This document shows, in pieces, positions 35,312 to 43,658 of a DNA stretch of 64,000 nt. The stretch spans positions 62,001-126,000 of the forward strand of contig NZ_PJIZ01000001.1 in the NCBI RefSeq assembly GCF_021596505.1, read 5' to 3'. This stretch comes from Nostoc sp. CMAA1605. GTDB taxonomy: Bacteria; Cyanobacteriota; Cyanobacteriia; Cyanobacteriales; Nostocaceae. A model generated the notes under the pieces. It was not told where the DNA came from, made no database searches, and worked only from the letters and a program-made list of their open reading frames with translations. The translations under genes and the position numbers were made by a program. Numbering within the stretch: the stretch's first letter is position 1; each line of letters begins with the position of its first letter.

Positions 35312-35616
35312 GTTCATGAATACAGTCAATTACAAAGGATTTTTATTTTTCTTGTCTTTCTCACATCCTCACCAAATAAATACTCAATTTCTCATATCAT
35401 CAGGTATTTAAACCTAGAATAAAAACAGAAAAAAAGTTGAAATTAATGCAAAAAATCTGCATTAATAATCTTGCTTTAGAGATTTGATAAAGCTTGATAT
35501 ATAAGAGTTACAAACATTATTGACCATGATTTTTAATTAATAATTAAAAAAATATAAATTGCATTTTTATCTAAAAAAAATGATATGTTGGATACAGAAT
35601 TGAATTTCGCACGTAT

Positions 35617-35650
35617 CTGGAGTAGTACAACGTAATCTACTCCAGTTTTT
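35617..35650 (+). terminator. Second strong terminator-like hairpin, upstream of nifB control region
   Basis: CTGGAGTAG (35617-35625) pairs perfectly with CTACTCCAG (35637-35645), followed by TTTTT. No ORF lies between this and the terminator at 35311, so it may end a small RNA transcribed from the AT-rich 35320-35610 interval, insulate nifB, or be a backup terminator. Confidence 0.7.
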
Positions 35651-35694
35651 CCCTCCTAAATCCCTTGTAAATCAAGACTTTCAGCAGGAATTCA

Positions 35695-35935
35695 GGAGGG
35701 TTTGAGTACAAAATTGTATAGTCACAAATCAGCCCAAACAGCCCTCAAACCTTTGCTGCGATTGGGTTACATATGAGTACAACTAAATCCTGAACCCCTT
35801 TCCATAAATACTCGTACCCCAATTAGAAAATACTAGAACCTCTACCCAAAAATATTTTTTTTAATTCTTGTAAACCTGTCAAAATCGTGCTTGTAGATTT
35901 TGAGTATTCCCCTAATAAATCCAATAAATTCTATT
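35695..35935 (+). promoter_or_regulatory. nifB control region, shared with the cysE/nifP upstream region
   Basis: Motifs appear in the same order as at 15844-16075: GGGTTTGAGTAC (GAGTAC at 35704), a second GAGTAC at 35775 followed by TCCTGAACCCC, two AATACT motifs (CTCGTACCCC and CTAGAACC) to 35841, and TTTTGAGTAT at about 35900 followed by AATCCAATAAATTC. The region ends about 345 bp before the nifB start, implying a long leader (35936-36282) in which I see no gene. CnfR is the likely regulator from knowledge of other cyanobacteria; NtcA sites were not convincing. Confidence 0.7.
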
Positions 35936-36282
35936 CCAGAGTGTTGCGTTGTGACTGTCAAAGACGACTGCTATAAATCTTATATCGCCAATCACTTAAC
36001 GCTTCTACACAAAACAAAAGCGAAAAGTGAGTGGAGGGATGAGATAGCACTATGCCTTCACGAATAGAAGTCGCGGCTGGACACACATTCTACCAACAAA
36101 TCAAAGTTGACACACACCAGCCGAAACCCCAGGACTTCATAACCTGCCATACTGAGCGAAACACCTTAAATAAGTGTAATAGCGATCGCTACAGCTAAAA
36201 CTGTTGCGGGCAGTGTGACAGCCTCGACTTCATTCTTCATCTCCCACAGTGGCAGCTAGTCCACCGACCTTTGCGAAATTCA

Positions 36283-37728
36283 ATGACACCACCAGTTACA
36301 GGCTCTTCCGTTACTGAATCGACACCTACCCAAGCAAAATCAGGTGGTTGCGGATGCAACAGCAACAGCAGCGCCACCGTGGAAATGGATGAAAAGCTCA
36401 AAGAACGTATTGCTAAACATCCTTGCTATAGCGAAGAAGCTCATCATCATTACGCCAGGATGCACGTTGCAGTAGCTCCCGCCTGTAACATTCAGTGCAA
36501 CTACTGTAATCGTAAATATGACTGCGCTAACGAAAGTCGTCCTGGAGTAGTCAGCGAACTACTCACACCCGAAGAAGCCGCCCACAAAGTTCTAGTTATC
36601 GCCGGTAAAATTCCTCAAATGACCGTTTTAGGAATTGCTGGCCCTGGCGATCCTTTAGCGAATCCAGAAAAGACTTTTCGCACCTTTGAGTTGATTGCAG
36701 ACAAAGCCCCAGACATTAAGCTGTGTCTCTCAACCAATGGTTTGATGCTTTCCGAACATATTGATCGTATTAAACAACTGAATATAGATCACGTTACAAT
36801 TACTTTCAACACTATTGACCCTGAAATCGGCGCGCAGATTTATTCCTGGGTTCATTACAAACGCAAACGTTACAGAGGCATAGAAGGCGCGAAACTTCTT
36901 CTAGAAAAGCAACTCGAAGGCTTACAAGCCCTCAAAGAAGCTGATATCTTGTGCAAAGTTAACTCCGTGATGATTCCCGGCATTAACGACCAACACCTAG
37001 TGGAAGTCAACCAAGTCATTCGGGAAAACGGTGCATTTCTGCACAACATCATGCCCCTAATTTCTGCACCAGAACACGGTACATACTTCGGCTTAACCGG
37101 TCAACGCGGCCCCACACAAAAAGAACTTAAGTCAGTTCAAGACCAATGTGCCGGCAACATGAAAATGATGCGCCATTGCCGCCAGTGCCGTGCCGATGCT
37201 GTAGGCTTATTAGGAGAAGACCGTAGCCAAGAATTTACCAAAGATAAATTCCTGGAAATGCCCGCAGAATACCACTTCGACAAACGCCAAGAAGTCCACG
37301 CAGGTATTGAGAAATTTAGAGAAGAACTCAAAACCGCCAAAGAAAAAGTATTAGCTAACAAACAGCAAGCTGCCAATAGTCCCAAAATTCTAGTTGCAGT
37401 CGCCACCAAAGGCGGCGGCTTAGTTAACCAACACTTCGGTCACGCTAAAGAATTCCAAGTCTACGAAGTGGATGGGACTGAAGTTCGGTTCATCAGTCAC
37501 CGTAAGGTAGACCATTATTGTCAAGGTGGATACGGCGAAGCTGCCACATTTGACAATATTGTGAAAACAATCGCAGATTGCAAAGCAGTTTTAGTTGCCA
37601 AAATTGGCGAATCCCCCAAAGAAAAACTGCTCCAAGCTGGCATACAGACTGTAGAAGCTTACGACGTGATTGAGAAAGTTGCTCTAGAGTTTCACGAACA
37701 ATACGTCAAGGAAGGAAATAAGGACTAG
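36283..37728 (+). CDS. nifB: NifB, radical-SAM FeMo-co precursor synthase
   Basis: NifB fuses two [4Fe-4S] clusters with an inserted carbide to make NifB-co, the first committed step of FeMo-co synthesis. The ATG at 36283 (MTPPVTGSS) is preferred over TTG 36271, giving 481 residues. An N-terminal Cys-rich part (GGCGCNSNS) precedes the radical-SAM motif CNIQCNYC, with NRKYDC after it. [10 protein letters not shown] supplies further cluster ligands. The C-terminal NifX-like domain starts at about residue 365 ([20 protein letters not shown]). It is a full-length two-domain NifB, followed by fdxN on the same strand. Confidence 0.97.
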   Translation: MTPPVTGSSVTESTPTQAKSGGCGCNSNSSATVEMDEKLKERIAKHPCYSEEAHHHYARMHVAVAPACNIQCNYCNRKYDCANESRPGVVSELLTPEEAAHKVLVIAGKIPQMTVLGIAGPGDPLANPEKTFRTFELIADKAPDIKLCLSTNGLMLSEHIDRIKQLNIDHVTITFNTIDPEIGAQIYSWVHYKRKRYRGIEGAKLLLEKQLEGLQALKEADILCKVNSVMIPGINDQHLVEVNQVIRENGAFLHNIMPLISAPEHGTYFGLTGQRGPTQKELKSVQDQCAGNMKMMRHCRQCRADAVGLLGEDRSQEFTKDKFLEMPAEYHFDKRQEVHAGIEKFREELKTAKEKVLANKQQAANSPKILVAVATKGGGLVNQHFGHAKEFQVYEVDGTEVRFISHRKVDHYCQGGYGEAATFDNIVKTIADCKAVLVAKIGESPKEKLLQAGIQTVEAYDVIEKVALEFHEQYVKEGNKD

Positions 37729-37840
37729 GAACTAGGGACTAGGGACTGGGTAAGATGTTTTCCCAGTACCCAGTACCCAATACTTCGACAAGCTCAGTAC
37801 AAGTCCCCAGTACCCAATCCCCAATCCCCAATCCCCATCA
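37729..37840. repeat. Tandem heptamers between nifB and fdxN
   Basis: GGACTAG/GGGACTA units (37721-37750), CCCAGTA units (37762-37785) and CCCAATC units (37812-37840) surround a short TTCGACAAGCTCAGTAC segment. A repeat tract inside the nifB-fdxN transcript will sit in the message. Confidence 0.85.
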
Positions 37841-37852
37841 AGGAGAATAGTC

Positions 37853-38152
37853 ATGGCTTACACAATCACTGGCCAATGTATTTCCTGCAAGCTTTGTCTG
37901 TCTGTATGTCCCACTGATGCAATCAAAGTTGGTGAAGACGGTAAGCGGTGGATTGACCCCGAATTATGCACAAATTGTGTTGGCAGCATTCACACTGTCC
38001 CACAATGTAAAGCTGGTTGTCCCACCTGTGATGGTTGCGTTAAAGTGCCTAGCGATTATTGGGAAAGTTGGTTTGCTAAATATAACCGAGTTATAGCGAA
38101 ATTGACAAAAAAACAAGACTATTGGGAACGTTGGTTTAATTGTTATTCTTAG
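37853..38152 (+). CDS. fdxN: FdxN bacterial-type 2[4Fe-4S] ferredoxin, 3' end interrupted
   Basis: The protein begins with AAGGAGA-supported ATG and has the 2[4Fe-4S] pattern: CISCKLCLSVCPTDAIKVGE, then CTNCVGSIHTVPQCKAGC, with CDGC after it. It stops after 99 residues at WFNCYS. From memory, intact FdxN of heterocystous cyanobacteria is about 116 residues and continues after this Tyr-Ser with a QKF...-type tail. The Tyr-Ser codons contain TATTC (38144-38148), the pentamer at which the fdxN element of Anabaena PCC 7120 recombines. Downstream nifS is missing. The cluster-binding domain is complete, so a truncated ferredoxin may be made in vegetative cells. Confidence 0.85.
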   Translation: MAYTITGQCISCKLCLSVCPTDAIKVGEDGKRWIDPELCTNCVGSIHTVPQCKAGCPTCDGCVKVPSDYWESWFAKYNRVIAKLTKKQDYWERWFNCYS

Positions 38153-38540
38153 AAATATTCACTATCAAACAATAAAAAAGGCTGATTACGCCAGGTTTAA
38201 TCAAAGTGAGTTCGCCGAATTTAAAAAATTCCTCGCCAAACCTCCCCTGCTGCAAGGCTATCTGGTCAGGATTCCTCAATTGCGTTAGCGCAGCCTCTCG
38301 TAGAGAAGAGAAGTCCATTGCAAATTGGTATGATCACCCTTTCACGCAGCCAAAAACTATAGACATTGTGTAGCGATCGCTAACTTTATTATTTTATAGT
38401 ATTTATGTACTATATTTAGAGGTGGTTTCCCTGAATAGTGCATCAATAGCAAACTTCTCCAATTGTCCATCCAAAAGTGATGGACTACTATATATTTGCT
38501 GGTAGTGGTAAAAATTAATCTTCACTGTAGAAACTACCAA
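38153..38540. other. Gene-free border spacer after fdxN
   Basis: No supported gene. It includes a palindrome-rich segment (GCGTTAGCGCAGCCTCTCG, then TAGAGAAGAG, about 38280-38312) of a type dispersed in Nostoc genomes and an ATTGGTAT end-like piece at about 38322-38330. The converging minus-strand CHAT gene ends at 38541. Confidence 0.45.
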
Positions 38541-41063
38541 TTAAAGCCAATTTCCTACTAAGACAAAACCTGACCAAAAATAAGGCCGATTATCTTTTTT
38601 TAATAAAGCTAATTGAGCCTGCTGAAGTGCTTTAGCTCTGCTTCTTCCCTTTTTTAATTCCTGATAAAAATAATTCATGATTTCACTAGTGGAAAAATCA
38701 TCTATTGACCATAAACTTGCTAATGTGCTTTCGGCTCCTGTTCTGACGGTGATTCCGGCTAATCCTAAAGTGGCTTGTCTATCGCCTGTAGCAGTTTCGC
38801 ACGAACTTAGAACTAGTAACTCAATAGGATTAGAGCCATTGAAACTAGTTGGTTGCAGTAGGTCAACTAAATCTTCTATCTTGAGTAGTTTATCCCAAGT
38901 GAGAATAAAGGTTTGATCAGGGTTAGAACTAAATTGGCTGTGGGTTGCTAGATGAACTACAGAAAAATCGGATGATCGCAGTTTGTTTTCGATGTTAATT
39001 ATCGTAAAGTTATTATTGAGCAGCTTTTCACTTCGGGGTATTTCTGTCTGAATATTATCTAACTCTTTTTTAACATTAATCAGAGGAGAAAATTCTTGCC
39101 CAGCAATAGAGCGTTTTTCACTGACTCCTGCTGCTAACACTTTTATGGGGGAATTGCGTAGAGGTTGAGCCTCAAAAAGTTGTAAAGTCGGTGCTATGGC
39201 GATCGCATACTTTTCGATGAGGTATTTTTGTTGTTCTCTATCATATAATACTGACATAGGAATACTACGCAGATTGCCATCTAAGACAAAGACTAAAGTT
39301 TCTATGTTGTGAGACTTTAAATCTGTTTCTATAGGACGAATTAACCAATCATAGACTTGTTGGGATAAAATTTTAACTTGGAATGTTCTAGTTACATTAG
39401 ACAAATATTGTTGTAAGTTAATTATCGTTGTTTCTACATTTTCTTGTGATATGGAAGTTTCATAATAACGCAGTTCTTTTTGTTGGGGTAATTTTAGAAT
39501 AGTTGCTAATTTATTTTCTAGAATAATAGGATAAATAATAGCTGCTTTTACATCGCTTTTTTCGATAATTTGATCAATTTCAATTCGAGGTTTTAAACAA
39601 GGCTCTTGTAAAAAGTTTTCTATTTCGGCTAACTGCAAAGACTCTATTGTATTTCGGGCTTGCTTCAGATTGTTATTTACATTTAACTCAGCAGTCTCTT
39701 GATTTAATAAGAGTAGATAAACTAGTTGACGATAAACTGGTTCAACCTTTTCCCGAAAAGAAAACTGTAGCTGGGAGTTCATCGCAGCCAGATCCAGACG
39801 CAGAGATTGCAAAGTATCAATAGCTGCATGATAAGCGGCGATCGCCTCTTTAATATTCCCCTGGGCTTTGAGAATATATCCTAGTTGCCATTGCCACTGG
39901 TAGGCCATATCATTAGCCGAGATGGCTTGCGCCTGTAAAAGTGCTTTTTGTGTCAAAACTAAAGCTTCTGAGTATTGCTGGTTCTGTGCATAAAGCCAAG
40001 CCAGATATCCAACAGCATAGGATTCAGCACGTTGATTACCCAGGATTTTTGCTTGTTGCCAAGCTATTGTCAACTGTTGGGCAATATCTTTCACATCAAC
40101 AGTCTTGCTAGGGGAATATTGGTTAACACAAATGAGACTTTGAGCAAAATTAATGTGGTTAAAAACTGTGTTTTGCTCAACAGGTAATTCTTTTAGCTGT
40201 GACTCAATTTGAGGAATTAAATTTTGTGCTGTTGTTAGCTGATTAATTCTAATTAATAAACTCAAATGATTTAATTTCGCTTGCACCGAAATTTGACTAG
40301 ATATGGTTTTATCTGCTGCTTGCTGATACAGCAAATTAGCTTGCTGATAAAATGTAATTTCCTCACTATTTGTAGCTTGTTCTCCACAACTTAAGGGACT
40401 AGAGTTTTGTTTATTGATTCTGCCTGTTTGAATCTGTATTCTTTCCCCTAATATTCTTTGAGCATTACCCAGACTCAACCAGGCCAAACTTTCCATTGTG
40501 GGTGATGATAGCTCTTGAGCAACTTGTAAACTGATGTTTAAAACTTTTATAGACAAATCTGGACGGTTCAGTTTTTGCAATACATCTCCCAAACTCTGCA
40601 AACCATTAGCCATAATGAGGGATTTTTTTTGGTTTGCCAAATTTTGTAACCATGAATTATTTTGTGAAACGTTACGCTCTTGGACTAATTTTCGGCAATC
40701 TGGCTGGTTGATGTCAAAAGCCTGTAATATTTGATTGCAAGCTTTGAGATCCATTCCATTAGCTTGTAGGGCTTCAGCGACATTAATTAAATTTTGGAAT
40801 TCACCTTCCTGATTACCTATTTTTTTATAAGCATGAGCAGCCTGTTGCCAAATATTGGCGGCTGCATCAAATTGACCAGATTCGTAAAGAGTTTTTCCTT
40901 CCACTTCCAGTCTTTGGGCATCTATTAGAGGTGTTTTGGCAATTGTTGAATTAGGTAATAAACCAGAAAAAATTACAGATAAAATAATACCTAAACAGAC
41001 AAATATAATTGCTTTTAGTCGCTGAGATAATCTGTATTGCCAATTAGTTTTTCTAGGAAGCAT
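38541..41063 (-). CDS. TPR-CHAT protein (caspase-like protease)
   Basis: The frame opens at 41117, but the ATG at 41063 (MLPRKTNWQYRLSQRL) overlaps the preceding gene by 11 bp and is preferred, giving 840 residues. A signal or anchor helix (IIFVCLGIILSVIFSGLL) opens the protein, TPR-like helices fill about residues 50-450, and the CHAT domain occupies the C-terminal ~300. The catalytic pair is VVHLATHSQF (His) and LLVLSSCETATGD (Cys), followed by SLWSIDD. CHAT proteins are caspase-family cysteine peptidases; in cyanobacteria those downstream of TPS exoproteins may process or sense them. It is the last gene of the exoprotein operon. Confidence 0.88.
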   Translation of the reverse strand: MLPRKTNWQYRLSQRLKAIIFVCLGIILSVIFSGLLPNSTIAKTPLIDAQRLEVEGKTLYESGQFDAAANIWQQAAHAYKKIGNQEGEFQNLINVAEALQANGMDLKACNQILQAFDINQPDCRKLVQERNVSQNNSWLQNLANQKKSLIMANGLQSLGDVLQKLNRPDLSIKVLNISLQVAQELSSPTMESLAWLSLGNAQRILGERIQIQTGRINKQNSSPLSCGEQATNSEEITFYQQANLLYQQAADKTISSQISVQAKLNHLSLLIRINQLTTAQNLIPQIESQLKELPVEQNTVFNHINFAQSLICVNQYSPSKTVDVKDIAQQLTIAWQQAKILGNQRAESYAVGYLAWLYAQNQQYSEALVLTQKALLQAQAISANDMAYQWQWQLGYILKAQGNIKEAIAAYHAAIDTLQSLRLDLAAMNSQLQFSFREKVEPVYRQLVYLLLLNQETAELNVNNNLKQARNTIESLQLAEIENFLQEPCLKPRIEIDQIIEKSDVKAAIIYPIILENKLATILKLPQQKELRYYETSISQENVETTIINLQQYLSNVTRTFQVKILSQQVYDWLIRPIETDLKSHNIETLVFVLDGNLRSIPMSVLYDREQQKYLIEKYAIAIAPTLQLFEAQPLRNSPIKVLAAGVSEKRSIAGQEFSPLINVKKELDNIQTEIPRSEKLLNNNFTIINIENKLRSSDFSVVHLATHSQFSSNPDQTFILTWDKLLKIEDLVDLLQPTSFNGSNPIELLVLSSCETATGDRQATLGLAGITVRTGAESTLASLWSIDDFSTSEIMNYFYQELKKGRSRAKALQQAQLALLKKDNRPYFWSGFVLVGNWL

Positions 41064-43593
41064 GACATTTACTATAGTTAGTTTTAAGTGTAGAAGTGTG
41101 AATAGTAGGACTAACACTCAAAATTATCTGCCCTTGGTCATTTAAACTCCAAGTATTAGCCTCTAATGTCGGAGTAAGCGGGAGAGGTTGATTTGATTGA
41201 GTTGTAGTGAGAGGATTTGTAGAAATTGCGATCGCCGGCACACGTAAAGCATTAGTAGGCTGTGGTGGTATACCTCCTCGTCCTGTAATGATAAATTGGT
41301 TTTGAGATTGCCTACTTGCCACGGTTGAAGCTGCACACCCTTGAGTAATCAGCCTGCTAGCATCAACTACATTTGTAGGTAAAGCCACTAACTCATTACT
41401 GATATCTGCATTTGGAGTATTAATAATAATTTCACCGTTGAGTTGGGGGTTTTGTTGGGAAAAGGCAGTGATATCGCTGCGCTTAGTTAGGTTTTCACTT
41501 GTTTCGATGCCAAAAATCCCCTGTGCATTAATCCGAATCAAGCCACCTTTACCTACAAAGGCATTGGCGGTAATATCGCTATTTTCATTGGGAACAGCGA
41601 CTAAAAATTTGGTGTTAATGTCAATATTGCCGCCATTTCCGCCTGTGGTTTGTTGTCCGGCGGTGGTGGAAATGCTGCTATGATCTCTGAGTAGCAGTAA
41701 GTCTCGTACCTGCAATTGAATATTCCCACCTTCGCTGCTGAATGTATCTGCCAATAACCGCGATCGCCCTTGTAGAGTTAGATAATTAGTTGTAATTTTT
41801 AAATCCCCTACATTCGCCTGTTCATTTTTTCTGGGAGCAGTATTAGCAACAGACACACTAGCACCATTAGTTAATGTTATCTGATTAGTATTAATTACAA
41901 TTGAGCCAGAATTACCTGTGGCAATTGGTGGCAGTCCTAAAATAGCTTGCAGAAAATCAGGCGGAGTCACAATATCAGAGCTAATTCGACTATTGAGAAA
42001 TGTTGTACTGACAGGACTAAAATCGAAAGTACCGGAATTAACAATTTCAACAGATTCTTTGGCATTAATTGTGATGTCACCTGCATTACCACTAGAATAT
42101 CCACTAGAGAGAATTGCACCGCCGTTTTTGAGTTGAAGGATGGGGGTATTAACAAGAATTTGTCCTCCGTTACCCTCTCCAAAAGAGTTGGAAACAATTG
42201 CACTATTGGAAATCACCGCATTAGAATTACCCTCGATATTAATTAGCTTTGTGGCATTGATAATCAGATGACTAGCATTTCCTTTACCCAATGTGGAATT
42301 TGTAATCTGTGCGCCATCTCGAATTTCTAAAATATTAGTTGATACTGTCAACTTGCCCGATAAACCATTGTTAAAGGTTGCCGTTGTAATTGCACTCAAA
42401 TCAGTAGCATCAACAGCAGAATTACCCCTCATACCGATAAAATCATTAGCTTGAATATTAATATCCCCACTATCTGCTGTACTAAAGGTTTGGGCAACAA
42501 TAGTACCGCCATCATTCAGTAACAAACGAGGTACGGAAATGTTAATATTTCCTCCTCTGCCATTACCTAATGATTGAGTAGCAATGCGGCTAGAAACTGC
42601 TGGATTTGTACCACTGATCACTAATGATTGAGTGCCAATGACTTGTATATCAGCACTGGGTTCTTCACCCAGGGATTGTCCCACAATCATTGAGCCGTCT
42701 TGTAAAGTGATATTTCTACCCCTTAACTGGACTACACCTGACTTAATCCCACTAACATCTACTAAAGCCGCAGATTGCAGTTGAATATCTCCCAATTCGG
42801 TTTTAGGTGTTCTATTAATAGTTGAGAATTCATTTCCTTGTCCCAGAATCAATTCACCATTACTCAAAGCTATTAAATCAACTTGGCCAGAATCAGCAAT
42901 GAGTAAACCACCATCAAGGCTGATGTTTCTTGCTACTAAAGCTAAGGTACGTCCTGTAGGGACTTGTAAACCTGTATGTTTTGCTGCTTGTCTATTGAGT
43001 AAAGATAAACCTACTCTGGTGATATTGTGTCCCGAACCTTGCACATGAATTTCTCCTGAATTAGCTCCCAGTTGTAATCCAATTGGTGTGCTAATATTGA
43101 GAAGGGATGCAGTAGATTTTTCTGTACTAAATTGCGAACCGTCGGCAAATTTTACACTAGATGCTGTCGAAGCAATAAAAGAACCATTAATATTAATCTG
43201 GGCATTACTTCCGAAAATAATCCCACTAGGATTGATGAAGAAAAAATTGACTGAATTGTTGTGATTCATCGTCTGAATCAAGCCGTCTAGATGGGAAATA
43301 CTACCCCCAGTCACCCGACTGAAAATTGTTGAGACATTGGGTGTATGTCCTAAATCAAAGGTAGCAGATCCACTTGTGGGAATAGAAAACTGACTAAAAC
43401 TGTGGAATAAATTGTTATTGACTACAGTGCCATTTTCAATGATGAAATCTTGAGCATTGGTAGAATTGATAGTTGTGTTGAGTGTTCCATCAGAAACTAC
43501 CTGTGCTTTAGCGCAGCTAGACCAGAAAAGCATTGTTCCTAAAATCAGCAGCAGTCCATGTACTGAACCTAACAAAATCAAGCTTGATTTCAT
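41053..43593 (-). CDS. Two-partner-secretion exoprotein (filamentous-hemagglutinin N-terminal domain), copy 1
   Basis: 846 residues from the ATG at 43593. A signal peptide (LLLILGTMLFWSSCAKAQ) precedes the TPS domain, with NNLFHSFSQF and the hallmark FINPSGIIFGS (about residues 115-125). The rest is a beta-helix rich in GGxI and NSGxI repeats. The last ~230 residues, from LLADTFSSEGGNIQLQ to GRGGIPPQP, are nearly the same in all three tandem copies. Such proteins cross the outer membrane through a TpsB porin and act in adhesion or contact. No TpsB gene is in the window. Its N-terminal third differs clearly from the other two. Confidence 0.9.
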   Translation of the reverse strand: MKSSLILLGSVHGLLLILGTMLFWSSCAKAQVVSDGTLNTTINSTNAQDFIIENGTVVNNNLFHSFSQFSIPTSGSATFDLGHTPNVSTIFSRVTGGSISHLDGLIQTMNHNNSVNFFFINPSGIIFGSNAQININGSFIASTASSVKFADGSQFSTEKSTASLLNISTPIGLQLGANSGEIHVQGSGHNITRVGLSLLNRQAAKHTGLQVPTGRTLALVARNISLDGGLLIADSGQVDLIALSNGELILGQGNEFSTINRTPKTELGDIQLQSAALVDVSGIKSGVVQLRGRNITLQDGSMIVGQSLGEEPSADIQVIGTQSLVISGTNPAVSSRIATQSLGNGRGGNINISVPRLLLNDGGTIVAQTFSTADSGDINIQANDFIGMRGNSAVDATDLSAITTATFNNGLSGKLTVSTNILEIRDGAQITNSTLGKGNASHLIINATKLINIEGNSNAVISNSAIVSNSFGEGNGGQILVNTPILQLKNGGAILSSGYSSGNAGDITINAKESVEIVNSGTFDFSPVSTTFLNSRISSDIVTPPDFLQAILGLPPIATGNSGSIVINTNQITLTNGASVSVANTAPRKNEQANVGDLKITTNYLTLQGRSRLLADTFSSEGGNIQLQVRDLLLLRDHSSISTTAGQQTTGGNGGNIDINTKFLVAVPNENSDITANAFVGKGGLIRINAQGIFGIETSENLTKRSDITAFSQQNPQLNGEIIINTPNADISNELVALPTNVVDASRLITQGCAASTVASRQSQNQFIITGRGGIPPQPTNALRVPAIAISTNPLTTTQSNQPLPLTPTLEANTWSLNDQGQIILSVSPTIHTSTLKTNYSKCHAS

Positions 43594-43658
43594 CACTCAA
43601 TCGCCATGTTATTTAATAGGGATACTTAATAAAATTAGAAATAAAGCTAGCTGGTCTT

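Noticed and set aside
35223-35411. 62-codon frame after the second Rpn-tail ORF
   Set aside because: It runs through the terminator hairpin and lacks a start signal.
38136-38318. 60-codon minus-strand frame at the fdxN border
   Set aside because: It spans the fdxN stop and a palindromic dispersed repeat; nothing supports a product.
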